A DNA stretch of 64,000 nt from an uncultured Lachnospiraceae bacterium (lineage in GTDB: Bacteria; Bacillota; Clostridia; Lachnospirales; Lachnospiraceae), in the NCBI GenBank assembly GCA_947626775.1, contig CANQTL010000002.1, forward strand, positions 124,001 through 188,000, in the 5' to 3' direction. The first letter of the stretch is position 1. Every line of letters starts with the position of its first letter. The position numbers and the translations under genes are program-made. Of the stretch, positions 1 to 8,387 are shown in pieces. The notes under the pieces were generated by a model. That model saw only the letters and a program-made list of their open reading frames with translations. It did not search any database and was not told where the DNA came from.

Positions 1-1780
1 AGACGGCTTCGTCATACTCCGGCGGTTCCGCCAGCTGGTCGCCGTCCAGCACCTCCATCACGACGGCCGACCCTCCCTCAGAATCCTCAAAGGTGACCGT
101 GTGCGTCTGCCCGCTGCACGGCGTCGGAAACGGCTCGTGCGCCACGCCCCACCTCTCACACAGCCAGTTGAGGCGCTTGGCAATATAAAATTTCATGTAC
201 TTTACATTTGCATCATAGCTCGTATATCGGTGATATTCCCACTCTTCGGCGGAAGACCAGCGGAGGCGATCCATCGCCACGGACGCGTATATCGTTTGGA
301 CATACTCGTCGATCTGCTGTTCCAGCAGCCTCTCACAGGCAGGCAGAATCTTCTCATAATCCTCCAGCAGTCTCTGCTGTACCTCCGACGTCTCGTACAG
401 CTTCGTATACCAGTTCAGACAGTTATACGCGTCGGCGCAGTTCTCCAGAGTCGTATACTGATAATCGTAACCGTTTCTGATGGCGCTGGCGCCGTCTCCG
501 AAAGCGCTGTCATAATCCCAGACAGGTCCGGAATACAGCTTGTCGTCGTCACGCTCTTTGTAAAAATACATGCTGGTGACGCCCGCGTCGATCTCCATGG
601 ACAGTTCATCCACCAGGAACCTCTTCACGAAGCTGTCGATATCCAGATAGTCCCACACCTGAGGCTGACCGTTCTGTACCAGCTGTTCAATATGTTCCAC
701 ATAGTCCCGTATATAGTGTACCTGCTCCTTGGAGGCGTGCTGCGGGGCCTTGATTGTAAAAGTGTTGCACATCGACGTCACAAAACCGTTGTTTTCCATC
801 CTGTAGTACGGCGCGTAATCTTTTTCAATCAGATAGCCGCCCGTGATATTGCTTCCGTTCTCCAGGATATAGCCTTTATTATTGTTCTCCACATAGCGGG
901 AGGCGGCCATGATATCCTTGTTATAAGCCCTGTTCTCCCGCTCCAGGTCTGTGATCTCCACCCGGCCCTCTCCCACGGAAACAGATTCTGCCAGCAGGTA
1001 ATTTCCCGCGTACTCTCCGTTCAGGTACAGATCCACCCAGGCGCCCTGCGGACTGTAGGGAAGTCCCAGCTCTTCCGCCAGATCCATCGCGATCTTGTTG
1101 TCCAGTTTGCTGCCCTCGCGCCACAGCGACAACAGGTTCCACTTATCTCCTTTTTCCAGCCCGCACAGCGGGTATTTCTCCGTCAGTTTGATTGTATAGG
1201 GCTTCTTGGCAAACCCCCACGTGGAATTGCCTCTCCCCGAAATCCGCTCCAGCGCTCCCTGATACTCCGTGTTGCCATCCTTGTCCACCACGCGGATGGC
1301 TCCCGTCTCCTCATGCGCCTTGTCCTCCTCCAGATACGCCATGCTGCCGCTCGCCGTATCGATAAAGACCGCCGGTATGTTCTCAGACTTCATAAATGTC
1401 ACCGTGTACGTGTGCGTCCCGTACGTTTCCTCCGTAATCTGCATCTCATACGCACGGCTGTCTTCCCAGGTGAAGGCATCCCCTTTATTCAGTATTTCTC
1501 CGTCTATCCTGAGACTGCAGGAGCCGAGGTCGCCCACCGTGATACTGCGCCGGCGCACACAGGAGGGCAGGAAAAAATATGCCGCACCGCTCTCCGTATC
1601 CTGCCAAAGCAGGATCGTGCTGGAGCTCTGCCCCGTGTTGACAACAATCTGCGGCGCCCCCCCCCTAACCGTCAAAACTGTTTCCCGCGTCTCCATACGC
1701 CCCCAGAGCCAGAATCCTCCAAGAAACGCAGACAGGACAAGCGCCGCCAGGCAAACTCTTTTTTTCACATAGAATTTCAT
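1..1780 (-). CDS. CotH-family protein, first tandem copy, cut at left edge
   Basis: 593 codons are visible from the ATG at 1780. The reading frame is still open at base 1, and by comparison with the neighbouring copy about 31 C-terminal residues are missing. A signal-anchor segment spans about residues 7-26. The body matches the CotH kinase family, with a GRGNSTW motif and a WDYDSAFG motif, and a Listeria-Bacteroides-type (Flg_new) repeat begins near the C terminus. The family includes spore-coat CotH, an atypical protein kinase; a glycan-linked role here is inferred only from position. It starts 7 bases after the stop of the second copy (1788-3659), and part of its sequence is identical to that copy. 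It has three more residues than the other copy in the segment before the repeat. Confidence 0.85.
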   Translation of the reverse strand, partial: MKFYVKKRVCLAALVLSAFLGGFWLWGRMETRETVLTVRGGAPQIVVNTGQSSSTILLWQDTESGAAYFFLPSCVRRRSITVGDLGSCSLRIDGEILNKGDAFTWEDSRAYEMQITEETYGTHTYTVTFMKSENIPAVFIDTASGSMAYLEEDKAHEETGAIRVVDKDGNTEYQGALERISGRGNSTWGFAKKPYTIKLTEKYPLCGLEKGDKWNLLSLWREGSKLDNKIAMDLAEELGLPYSPQGAWVDLYLNGEYAGNYLLAESVSVGEGRVEITDLERENRAYNKDIMAASRYVENNNKGYILENGSNITGGYLIEKDYAPYYRMENNGFVTSMCNTFTIKAPQHASKEQVHYIRDYVEHIEQLVQNGQPQVWDYLDIDSFVKRFLVDELSMEIDAGVTSMYFYKERDDDKLYSGPVWDYDSAFGDGASAIRNGYDYQYTTLENCADAYNCLNWYTKLYETSEVQQRLLEDYEKILPACERLLEQQIDEYVQTIYASVAMDRLRWSSAEEWEYHRYTSYDANVKYMKFYIAKRLNWLCERWGVAHEPFPTPCSGQTHTVTFEDSEGGSAVVMEVLDGDQLAEPPEYDEAV

Positions 1781-3107
1781 CTCAGCATTATTCCCGCCTC
1801 TCATTGTAAAAAACCGTATCCTCATAAATTGGTATCTGCCGTCTGTACACTTCCCCGGTCGCTCTGTTTCGCCAGCCCTGATAGACAGCTTCGTCATACT
1901 CCGGAGGTTCTGCCAGCTGGTCGCCGTCCAGCACCTCCATCACGACGGCCGGCCCTCCCTCAGAGTCCTCAAAAGTGACCGTGTGCGTCTGCCCGCTGCA
2001 CGGCGTCGGAAACGGCTCGTGCGCCACGTCCCACCTCTCGCACAGCCAGTTGAGGCGCTGCGCCATATAATATTTCGTATATTTCACGTTCGCGTCATAA
2101 TCCGCATACCGGGCTTCCTCTCTGTAAGACCACCGGAGACGGTCCATCTCCACAGATGCGTATATCGTCCGGACATACTCGTCGATCTGCTGTCCCAGCA
2201 GCCTCTCGCAGACAGGCAGAATCTTCTCATATTCCTCCCGCAGTCTCTGCTGTACCTCCGGCGTCTCATACAGCTTCGTATACCAGTTCAGACAGTTATA
2301 CGCGTCGGCGCAGTTCTCCAGAGTCGTATACTGATAGTCGTAACCGTTTCTGATAGCGCTGGCGCCGTCTCCGAAAGCGCTGTCATAATCCCAGACAGGT
2401 CCGGAATACAGCTTGTCGTCATCCCGTTCTTTGTAAAAATACATGCTGGTGACGCCCGCGTCGATCTCCATGGACAGCTCATCCACCAGGAACCTCTTCA
2501 CGAAGCTGTCGATATCCAGATAGTCCCACACCTGAGGCTGACCGTTCTGCACCAGCTGTTCAATATTTTCCACATAGTCCCGTATATAGTGTACCTGCTC
2601 CTTGGAGGCGTGCTGCGGGGCCTTGATTGTAAAAGTGTTGCACATCGACGTCACAAAACCGTTGTTTTCCATCCTGTAGTACGGCGCGTAATCTTTTTCA
2701 ATCAGATAGCCGCCCGTGATATTGCTTCCGTTCTCCAGGATATAGCCTTTATTATTGTTCTCCACATAGCGGGAGGCGGCCATGATATCCTTGTTATAAG
2801 CCCTGTTCTCCCGCTCCAGGTCTGTGATCTCCACCCGGCCCTCTCCCACGGAAACAGATTCTGCCAGCAGGTAATTTCCCGCGTACTCTCCGTTCAGGTA
2901 CAGATCCACCCAGGCGCCCTGCGGACTGTAGGGAAGTCCCAGCTCTTCCGCCAGATCCATCGCGATCTTGTTGTCCAGTTTGCTGCCCTCGCGCCACAGC
3001 GACAACAGGTTCCACTTATCTCCTTTTTCCAGCCCGCACAGCGGGTATTTCTCCGTCAGTTTGATTGTATAGGGCTTCTTGGCAAACCCCCACGTGGAAT
3101 TGCCTCT
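695..3107. repeat. Direct duplication with identical core (CotH genes)
   Basis: Bases about 695-1234 recur at about 2568-3107, a shift of 1873. I see no mismatch over roughly 540 bases on reading both copies by eye. Outside this core the two genes drift apart: a few percent mismatch next to it, clearly more in the first 130 codons and in the last 100 codons, with a 9-base length difference. An identical core between divergent ends suggests recent gene conversion between older tandem copies. Confidence 0.85.
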
Positions 3108-3659
3108 TCCCGAAATCCGCTCCAGCGCTCCCTGATACTCCGTGTTGCCATCCCCGTCCACCACGCGGATGGCTCCCGTCTCCTCATGCGCCTTGTCCTC
3201 CTCCAGATACGCCATACTGCCGCTTGCCGTGTCGATAAAAACCGCCGGTATGTTCTCCGACCGCATAACCGCAACCGCATAATCACAGACTCCGCGCGCG
3301 CTGTCCGCCACCTGTACCGCATACGTCCGACCATCCTCCCAGGTGAACACATCGCCTTCACACAGCGGCTCTCCGTCTATTCTGAGACTGCAGGAGCCGA
3401 GGCCGCCCACCGCGATACTGCGCCGCCGCACACAGGAGGGCAGGAAAAAATATGCCGTCCCGCTCTCCGCATCCTGCCAGAGCAGGATCGTGCTGGAACT
3501 CTGTTCCGTGTTGACGGCAATACACGGCACGCCATCCGCTCCGAGCAGAAGAACGACTCTCTGCGCATCCGCATATCGAAAACAAAGGAACCCGGACAGG
3601 AACGCCAGCGCAAGAAGAATGCCCAATACAAACTTTTTTGACAAGCCCGGCACTTTCAT
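1788..3659 (-). CDS. CotH-family membrane-anchored protein, second tandem copy
   Basis: 623 residues. An N-terminal signal anchor (about 9-28) is followed by an extracytoplasmic region. The CotH core carries GRGNSTW at 184-190 and WDYDSAFG at 423-430, both hallmarks of the family, whose studied members phosphorylate protein substrates. Residues 558-620 form a Listeria-Bacteroides (Flg_new) type beta repeat, often found on surface proteins. The ATG at 3659 overlaps the stop of the upstream GT26-GT4 fusion by four bases, so it is translationally coupled to the polysaccharide operon. A surface protein that binds or modifies glycan or wall is a reasonable inference, but no substrate can be read from the sequence. 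Confidence 0.87.
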   Translation of the reverse strand: MKVPGLSKKFVLGILLALAFLSGFLCFRYADAQRVVLLLGADGVPCIAVNTEQSSSTILLWQDAESGTAYFFLPSCVRRRSIAVGGLGSCSLRIDGEPLCEGDVFTWEDGRTYAVQVADSARGVCDYAVAVMRSENIPAVFIDTASGSMAYLEEDKAHEETGAIRVVDGDGNTEYQGALERISGRGNSTWGFAKKPYTIKLTEKYPLCGLEKGDKWNLLSLWREGSKLDNKIAMDLAEELGLPYSPQGAWVDLYLNGEYAGNYLLAESVSVGEGRVEITDLERENRAYNKDIMAASRYVENNNKGYILENGSNITGGYLIEKDYAPYYRMENNGFVTSMCNTFTIKAPQHASKEQVHYIRDYVENIEQLVQNGQPQVWDYLDIDSFVKRFLVDELSMEIDAGVTSMYFYKERDDDKLYSGPVWDYDSAFGDGASAIRNGYDYQYTTLENCADAYNCLNWYTKLYETPEVQQRLREEYEKILPVCERLLGQQIDEYVRTIYASVEMDRLRWSYREEARYADYDANVKYTKYYMAQRLNWLCERWDVAHEPFPTPCSGQTHTVTFEDSEGGPAVVMEVLDGDQLAEPPEYDEAVYQGWRNRATGEVYRRQIPIYEDTVFYNERRE

Positions 3660-5665
3660 CGTCGCACCTCTCTGCCTTTTCCGTCCCGCTCTGTTTGGCG
3701 CGCGCAGCATCTGCGGTACAGCCGTACAGTCTCCTTCGTGACGTCGTCCCAATTATATTTGCCGCAGACAAAGTCGGCGCTCTGCGCCGCGCGCTCCCGC
3801 ACAACCTCGGGATGGCGCAGCAGATACTCCAGCTTCTCCCGCAGATCGCCCACGTCGCCTCTGCGAAAGATCAGCGCCTTATCCTCCACGACCTCGGTAT
3901 TCTCGCAGATATCGCTCACAAGGCAGTAATTGCCGTAACTCATCGCCTCCAACAGGCTGAGCGACATACCCTCCACATCGCTTGGCAGCACAAACGCATA
4001 AGCGTTGGAATACAATTCTTCCAACATCTGTCCCTGCACGAAGTCCGTCATGATAACGCGCCCGTCCTGTCCGGCCATACGGTGGATGCGCTCCATATAT
4101 TCCACTGCCTGACTGCTGCCGCCCGCGATCACCAGCTTCTTATCCGTATCCGTCCCTGCATACGCCTCAATCAGATAGTGCAGACCCTTTTCCGGCACGA
4201 TTCTCCCCAGAAACAGCAGATAACTGTCCTTGACAAGGCCGTATTTCTCCGTGATCAGTTCCGCCTCTCTGAGCGCCGGCCTGCTGATGCCGTTAGGGAT
4301 ATAGGTAACTTCCCTGCCATAGGCGTCCGCAAAATATTGTCTGACATTCTCGGACAGCACGATCACCTCGTCGGCATACTTTGCCGCCATCTTCTCCCCG
4401 AACCGGATGACATAGGAGGCGAGGTTGCCCCATTTGGCGCGCTGCCAGTCCAGACCGTGAACCGTGACCACAATCTTTCTGTGAAACAGCTTCGGCAGCC
4501 ACAGCATCGCGCAGGGACCCTCAGCGTGATAATGGAGCACATCGTATCTTCCGAACAGCGCCCGCACTGTCGCAAAAAAGCTGTAAACGATGGCGTTCAG
4601 GCTGCTGGCGCGAAAGGTGGGCACAATATACACCCTGACGCCCTTATAGTATTTTCTTCCTTTCCATCCATACTCCTGATCGTATTTTTTGCCCGATACA
4701 TGGTGTCCATATCTGTTATAAACGTCCACGCGATGTCCCAGGGCGGTCATGCGCACGGCCAGTTCCTCCACCACGATCTCGACGCCGCCCTCTCTGGACG
4801 GTATGCGTTTATGGCCAATCATCGCAATATGCAGCCTGTCCCTGCCGCGCACAGCGTCCTGCCGCACAGACATATCCCGATCGATACTCTTCCTGCGGCT
4901 GTCCTTCTCCTTCAGCGCTCTGCCCTCCATGCACACATAGTACAGGAACGCAAAGTTCGTGCTGAGATAGCGCGGCAGCATCCGCCTCGGATCCTGCATG
5001 ATGCGGAATATCCATTCCATACACAGCTTCTGCATCCACATGGGCGCCCTCTTCACCGTGCCCGCAATAAAATCAAAGGCGGCTCCCACGCCGATCATCA
5101 GCCCGCTTACCCTGTCCCGATGCGCATACATCCACCTCTCCTGCTTGGGCGCGCCGAGCGCGACCCAGACAAAATCTGCGCCGCTGGCATTGATCCTCCT
5201 TACATCCTCTTCGTCCTCCTCAGGCGTCAGCTCCCTGAACGGCGGCGCATACATGCCGGCGATCCGCAGCTTCGGATATCTCGCAAGCAGCTCTTTCTTC
5301 AGATGCTCCAGCGTATTTTCCGTACTGCCGTAGAAATAGTGCGAATATCCTTTTTCCTGCGACAGATTCAGGATCGCGGGCATCAGATCCGGACCCGGGA
5401 CGCGCTGGGCCTGCGCATACCCTCTCCGCCGGCTCACAATGGACAGCGGCTGCCCGTCCGGCAGCGCCATGGCCGCGCTGTTCTGTATCCTGCGGTACTC
5501 CCCGTCCCGGAACGCCATCACCGTCGTGTGCACGTTGGAAACGCAGATATAATCGCCCTTCAGCGCCTCGAGATTCTCTGTGATATAGGCGATCGTCGCA
5601 TCCATATCCGTAACGTTGATATTCGTTTTCAGTATTCTGCAGTACTTCAGATCTTCTTTCTTCAT
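3656..5665 (-). CDS. WecG/TagA (GT26) - GT4 fusion glycosyltransferase
   Basis: 669 residues containing two complete transferase domains. Residues about 11-240 are a WecG/TagA/CpsF (GT26) domain, with the conserved DG pair at 70-71 and GAPKQERW at 171-178; TagA enzymes add ManNAc to GlcNAc-PP-undecaprenol. After a charged linker (about 248-277), residues about 278-650 form a GT4 (GT-B) domain with the EGMSLSLLEA nucleotide-sugar motif from 565. The start at 5665 gives the 4-bp ATGA overlap with the gene before it. I see no frameshift; the frame runs through the linker. The two domains probably add consecutive sugars to a lipid-linked acceptor on the cytoplasmic face. Donor sugars are not predictable. 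Confidence 0.9.
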   Translation of the reverse strand: MKKEDLKYCRILKTNINVTDMDATIAYITENLEALKGDYICVSNVHTTVMAFRDGEYRRIQNSAAMALPDGQPLSIVSRRRGYAQAQRVPGPDLMPAILNLSQEKGYSHYFYGSTENTLEHLKKELLARYPKLRIAGMYAPPFRELTPEEDEEDVRRINASGADFVWVALGAPKQERWMYAHRDRVSGLMIGVGAAFDFIAGTVKRAPMWMQKLCMEWIFRIMQDPRRMLPRYLSTNFAFLYYVCMEGRALKEKDSRRKSIDRDMSVRQDAVRGRDRLHIAMIGHKRIPSREGGVEIVVEELAVRMTALGHRVDVYNRYGHHVSGKKYDQEYGWKGRKYYKGVRVYIVPTFRASSLNAIVYSFFATVRALFGRYDVLHYHAEGPCAMLWLPKLFHRKIVVTVHGLDWQRAKWGNLASYVIRFGEKMAAKYADEVIVLSENVRQYFADAYGREVTYIPNGISRPALREAELITEKYGLVKDSYLLFLGRIVPEKGLHYLIEAYAGTDTDKKLVIAGGSSQAVEYMERIHRMAGQDGRVIMTDFVQGQMLEELYSNAYAFVLPSDVEGMSLSLLEAMSYGNYCLVSDICENTEVVEDKALIFRRGDVGDLREKLEYLLRHPEVVRERAAQSADFVCGKYNWDDVTKETVRLYRRCCARQTERDGKGREVRR

Positions 5666-7257
5666 GCGCGCAATCTGTCCTTTCTTACACCCTGTCCGCG
5701 TCCGAGACATACGATGCCGACAGCCGCGCCGCCCAGACCGCCGATCAGCGCGCTCCCCACATAATATCTGCACGTTTCCAGCCTGACTGCCTCTCCCTGC
5801 ACCGTCTGCATCGGCGTATCGGCATCAATATAGTTCATAACTTTCCAGCCCTCGTACGCCGGATCGTCCTCCCCTGTGAGATACACGGAAGTCTCTTCCC
5901 TGCCGTCCGTATACAATCTCGGAACCACATACCCTTCCGGCTGCCTGTAGAATACCGCGCAGCACAGAAGACCTGCGGTCACACCCGCCGCGGCGCAGGC
6001 TGCCGCCTGCAGTCTGTGCGCGCGCCATATCCGGGACACGGCGGCAAGACATGTCTGCGGCAGCCGTCCGAAGGGAATCCGCACACTGCCTCTCAGGCGC
6101 GGAAACAGACAATACTCCCGCCCGCTCCGGCGCCGTGTAAAAAGCAGGCTCCCCAGAAAAATCAGCGTCACATTCTTAAACGAAGTATTGAACAGCAGCT
6201 GTTCCGTCCATCCGGCGCCCAGGAAACATACCAGAATCACCAGTTCCCTCGTCTTCTGCCTGTGCGTGTCATAAAACAGCAGCGCAAAGTATCCTGACAG
6301 CAGGATTGTAATCGGAATCAGTCCGTAGTTGATATAGCCCCATACATAGGAGTTGTCCATCGTCATGGAAGATTTGACGACTTTCGAGACGTCGCACCCG
6401 AACAGACTGCGGTACTCCGATTTCAGAAACTGCTCAGCGAGCCAGATCCTTGTGTTCAGCCTGGCATTGATCCACTGCACCAGACCGGCGAACCGGTTAT
6501 AGTTGAGATAGAACGGCGCCACGAAAGACAGCACCAGACACACCGGAAATACCAGATTGGCAAGCAGTTTCTCCACAATACAAAAACGCGGCCTGAAACG
6601 CACGTACAGGCAGCCCGCAAGCAGGACCGCCACGATTCCAAATCCGGTATAGCTGACGGAATACAGAAAAACGAGCACGTTGCCCGCCATCAGCGCGGCA
6701 AAATGCCGGAACCGGCAGCGGTCTCCCAATTCATAGAGCAGAAATGCACACAGCGCCAAGTACGTGATGTGAAGAATGTTCGGATGCGTAAATCCGAGGC
6801 TCCAGCGAAAAATGGGTCCCAGCCCCATCTTATCATGCACCCGGTAGATCGTGTGTTCCAGCCGAAAAAAAGAAACGACGCTCAAAAATACCGCGCAGAG
6901 CGACCATACCCACAGTCCGACCCGAAACACCCTATCCACGGAAATATTTTTCATCCCCAGCACCGTAAAGGCGACAAACAGAATGCCCCTCTCGCGGGAG
7001 TTATAAAATACGACCGCGGTAAGCGCCAGAAAAAACAGCATCATGATCCACTGTCCCCTGGTGTACGGAGTAACCAATATCTTGGCAAGCGCGAACAGAA
7101 AGGCCGGTATCACCAGCAGTTCAAACAATTTCTGCCCCTCGTACAGCCCCAGTCCCTTCGTCACGGACAATATGACAAAGAAACCAAAATACATGGTTTC
7201 CTGCCACGACAATTCTATGCTGTTTTCCTCGGCGATCCTTTTCAGCTTCTCTCTCAT
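5662..7257 (-). CDS. Wzy-like O-antigen/capsule polymerase with C-terminal extension
   Basis: 531 residues, polytopic, with about ten or more hydrophobic segments. GFTHPN at 155-160 matches the short HPN motif seen in many Wzy-type polymerases. The last ~150 residues look added on: a basic stretch, a membrane segment, a roughly 70-residue polar loop and a final glycine-rich membrane segment. That is a TM-loop-TM layout reminiscent of chain-length regulators, but without recognisable Wzz motifs. It lies between a GH105-like gene and the GT26-GT4 fusion in a Wzx/Wzy locus, which supports the polymerase call. The ATG at 7257 is chosen because upstream codons lack hydrophobic or family-like sequence and a GGAG precedes it. 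Confidence 0.75.
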   Translation of the reverse strand: MREKLKRIAEENSIELSWQETMYFGFFVILSVTKGLGLYEGQKLFELLVIPAFLFALAKILVTPYTRGQWIMMLFFLALTAVVFYNSRERGILFVAFTVLGMKNISVDRVFRVGLWVWSLCAVFLSVVSFFRLEHTIYRVHDKMGLGPIFRWSLGFTHPNILHITYLALCAFLLYELGDRCRFRHFAALMAGNVLVFLYSVSYTGFGIVAVLLAGCLYVRFRPRFCIVEKLLANLVFPVCLVLSFVAPFYLNYNRFAGLVQWINARLNTRIWLAEQFLKSEYRSLFGCDVSKVVKSSMTMDNSYVWGYINYGLIPITILLSGYFALLFYDTHRQKTRELVILVCFLGAGWTEQLLFNTSFKNVTLIFLGSLLFTRRRSGREYCLFPRLRGSVRIPFGRLPQTCLAAVSRIWRAHRLQAAACAAAGVTAGLLCCAVFYRQPEGYVVPRLYTDGREETSVYLTGEDDPAYEGWKVMNYIDADTPMQTVQGEAVRLETCRYYVGSALIGGLGGAAVGIVCLGRGQGVRKDRLRA

Positions 7258-7288
7258 CGCGTTCTCATCTCCAGATATCTGCAGGCCG

Positions 7289-8353
7289 TCACAACAGCAG
7301 CGCCGGTCCGAGCGCCCACGGATAAGCTCCATAGCGCTGCGGATACATCCCGAAGCCTTCGCACTCTCCGGAACAGTCATACACCAGCCCATCCCTCGTC
7401 GAACGGTCTATGGCTTTGCTCCCTCTGTCTAACGCCCGCTCATAGTTCGGGCCGGTCAGGATCTGCAGTTCCATCCCCCGCCCCAACGCCGCGCACAGCA
7501 TCGCGGTGGCGGAAGTGTCCGCCGGTCCTTCCCCTGCCTGCAGCTGCCAGGAAAAATACCCGTCCTGCCGTTGATACGCCAGCACGGTGTCCGCCAGCGA
7601 AATATAGGCTTCCCTCAGCCTCTCCGCCCCGTACTCGTCCGCCGCGCACCCGGCCATGCCGCGCAGGAGCCAGCCGACCGCGCGCCCCCATCCGACAATG
7701 CCGTATTTACACTTCGACTGAAGCTCATAGCCGTGGTACGGAAGTCCTGTCGCCTCGTCCATACCATAGGCAAGGAAATTCTCTATCTGGCGAACCGCCA
7801 GTTCCCTGCACTCCCGTCTGGCAAAAACCCTCCCGTACTCATATAGAAACGGACAGACCTGACCGACGAGATCCGCGTAAATATGCCCGTTTTTCTGATT
7901 CTCCCGATAGGGCATACTCCCGGCCTCATCGAGCGGATAAGACAGGGCATACTCCGCCAGCCGGTCGACCGCCTTCCGATACCGCGCGGCGGCGCCGCCT
8001 GCCGTGCTTCCGGTCTCTCTGCCTGCGGTGCGTTCCTCATAGACCGCGAGAAAAGTCTCCCCCGCGAGCAGATCATCCGGACAGAGGATCCGCAGTCCCC
8101 TCCGTTCCCATCTATCGAAATAGTCTCCCACCGCCTGTTCTATCTTATGCCGCAGGGGCTCTTCCGCCGTCTTCCGACAGTGCCACAGACCGCAGGCAAG
8201 CAGGCCGGTCGGCCAGAAAATGAGATCTTCCTCCCCGGTCCGCTGCCGCAGCACAATCTTCCTGACCCATCGTTTTGCCTTCGTCTTCGCATCCCACAGT
8301 CCATAGCGCAGAAGTTCGCCGCAGGCCGTATCAATCATAACCTCTCTGTCCAT
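7289..8353 (-). CDS. GH88/GH105-like unsaturated uronyl hydrolase
   Basis: 354 residues with an (alpha/alpha)6-barrel pattern. WGRAVGW at 222-228 corresponds to the WxRGNGW signature of YteR/YesR-type unsaturated rhamnogalacturonyl hydrolases. IYAD with Asp161, followed by a CPFL segment, fits the catalytic Asp region, and DTSATAM at 279-285 is also conserved. No signal peptide is seen, so it should be cytosolic. The family removes unsaturated uronic acid from lyase products. In a biosynthetic locus it might act as a quality-control or turnover hydrolase, or as a repurposed glycan-processing enzyme. A GAGGCGG ribosome site precedes the ATG at 8353. Confidence 0.8.
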   Translation of the reverse strand: MDREVMIDTACGELLRYGLWDAKTKAKRWVRKIVLRQRTGEEDLIFWPTGLLACGLWHCRKTAEEPLRHKIEQAVGDYFDRWERRGLRILCPDDLLAGETFLAVYEERTAGRETGSTAGGAAARYRKAVDRLAEYALSYPLDEAGSMPYRENQKNGHIYADLVGQVCPFLYEYGRVFARRECRELAVRQIENFLAYGMDEATGLPYHGYELQSKCKYGIVGWGRAVGWLLRGMAGCAADEYGAERLREAYISLADTVLAYQRQDGYFSWQLQAGEGPADTSATAMLCAALGRGMELQILTGPNYERALDRGSKAIDRSTRDGLVYDCSGECEGFGMYPQRYGAYPWALGPALLL

Positions 8354-8387
8354 CTTGCCGCCTCACACTGCGCGCCGCGTCTGCGCG

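Noticed and set aside
101-5764. Long plus-strand frames of 552-708 codons
   Set aside because: They mirror the CotH copies and the GT26-GT4 gene in antisense, and two of them are duplicates of each other only because the CotH genes are. No ribosome sites or motifs support them.
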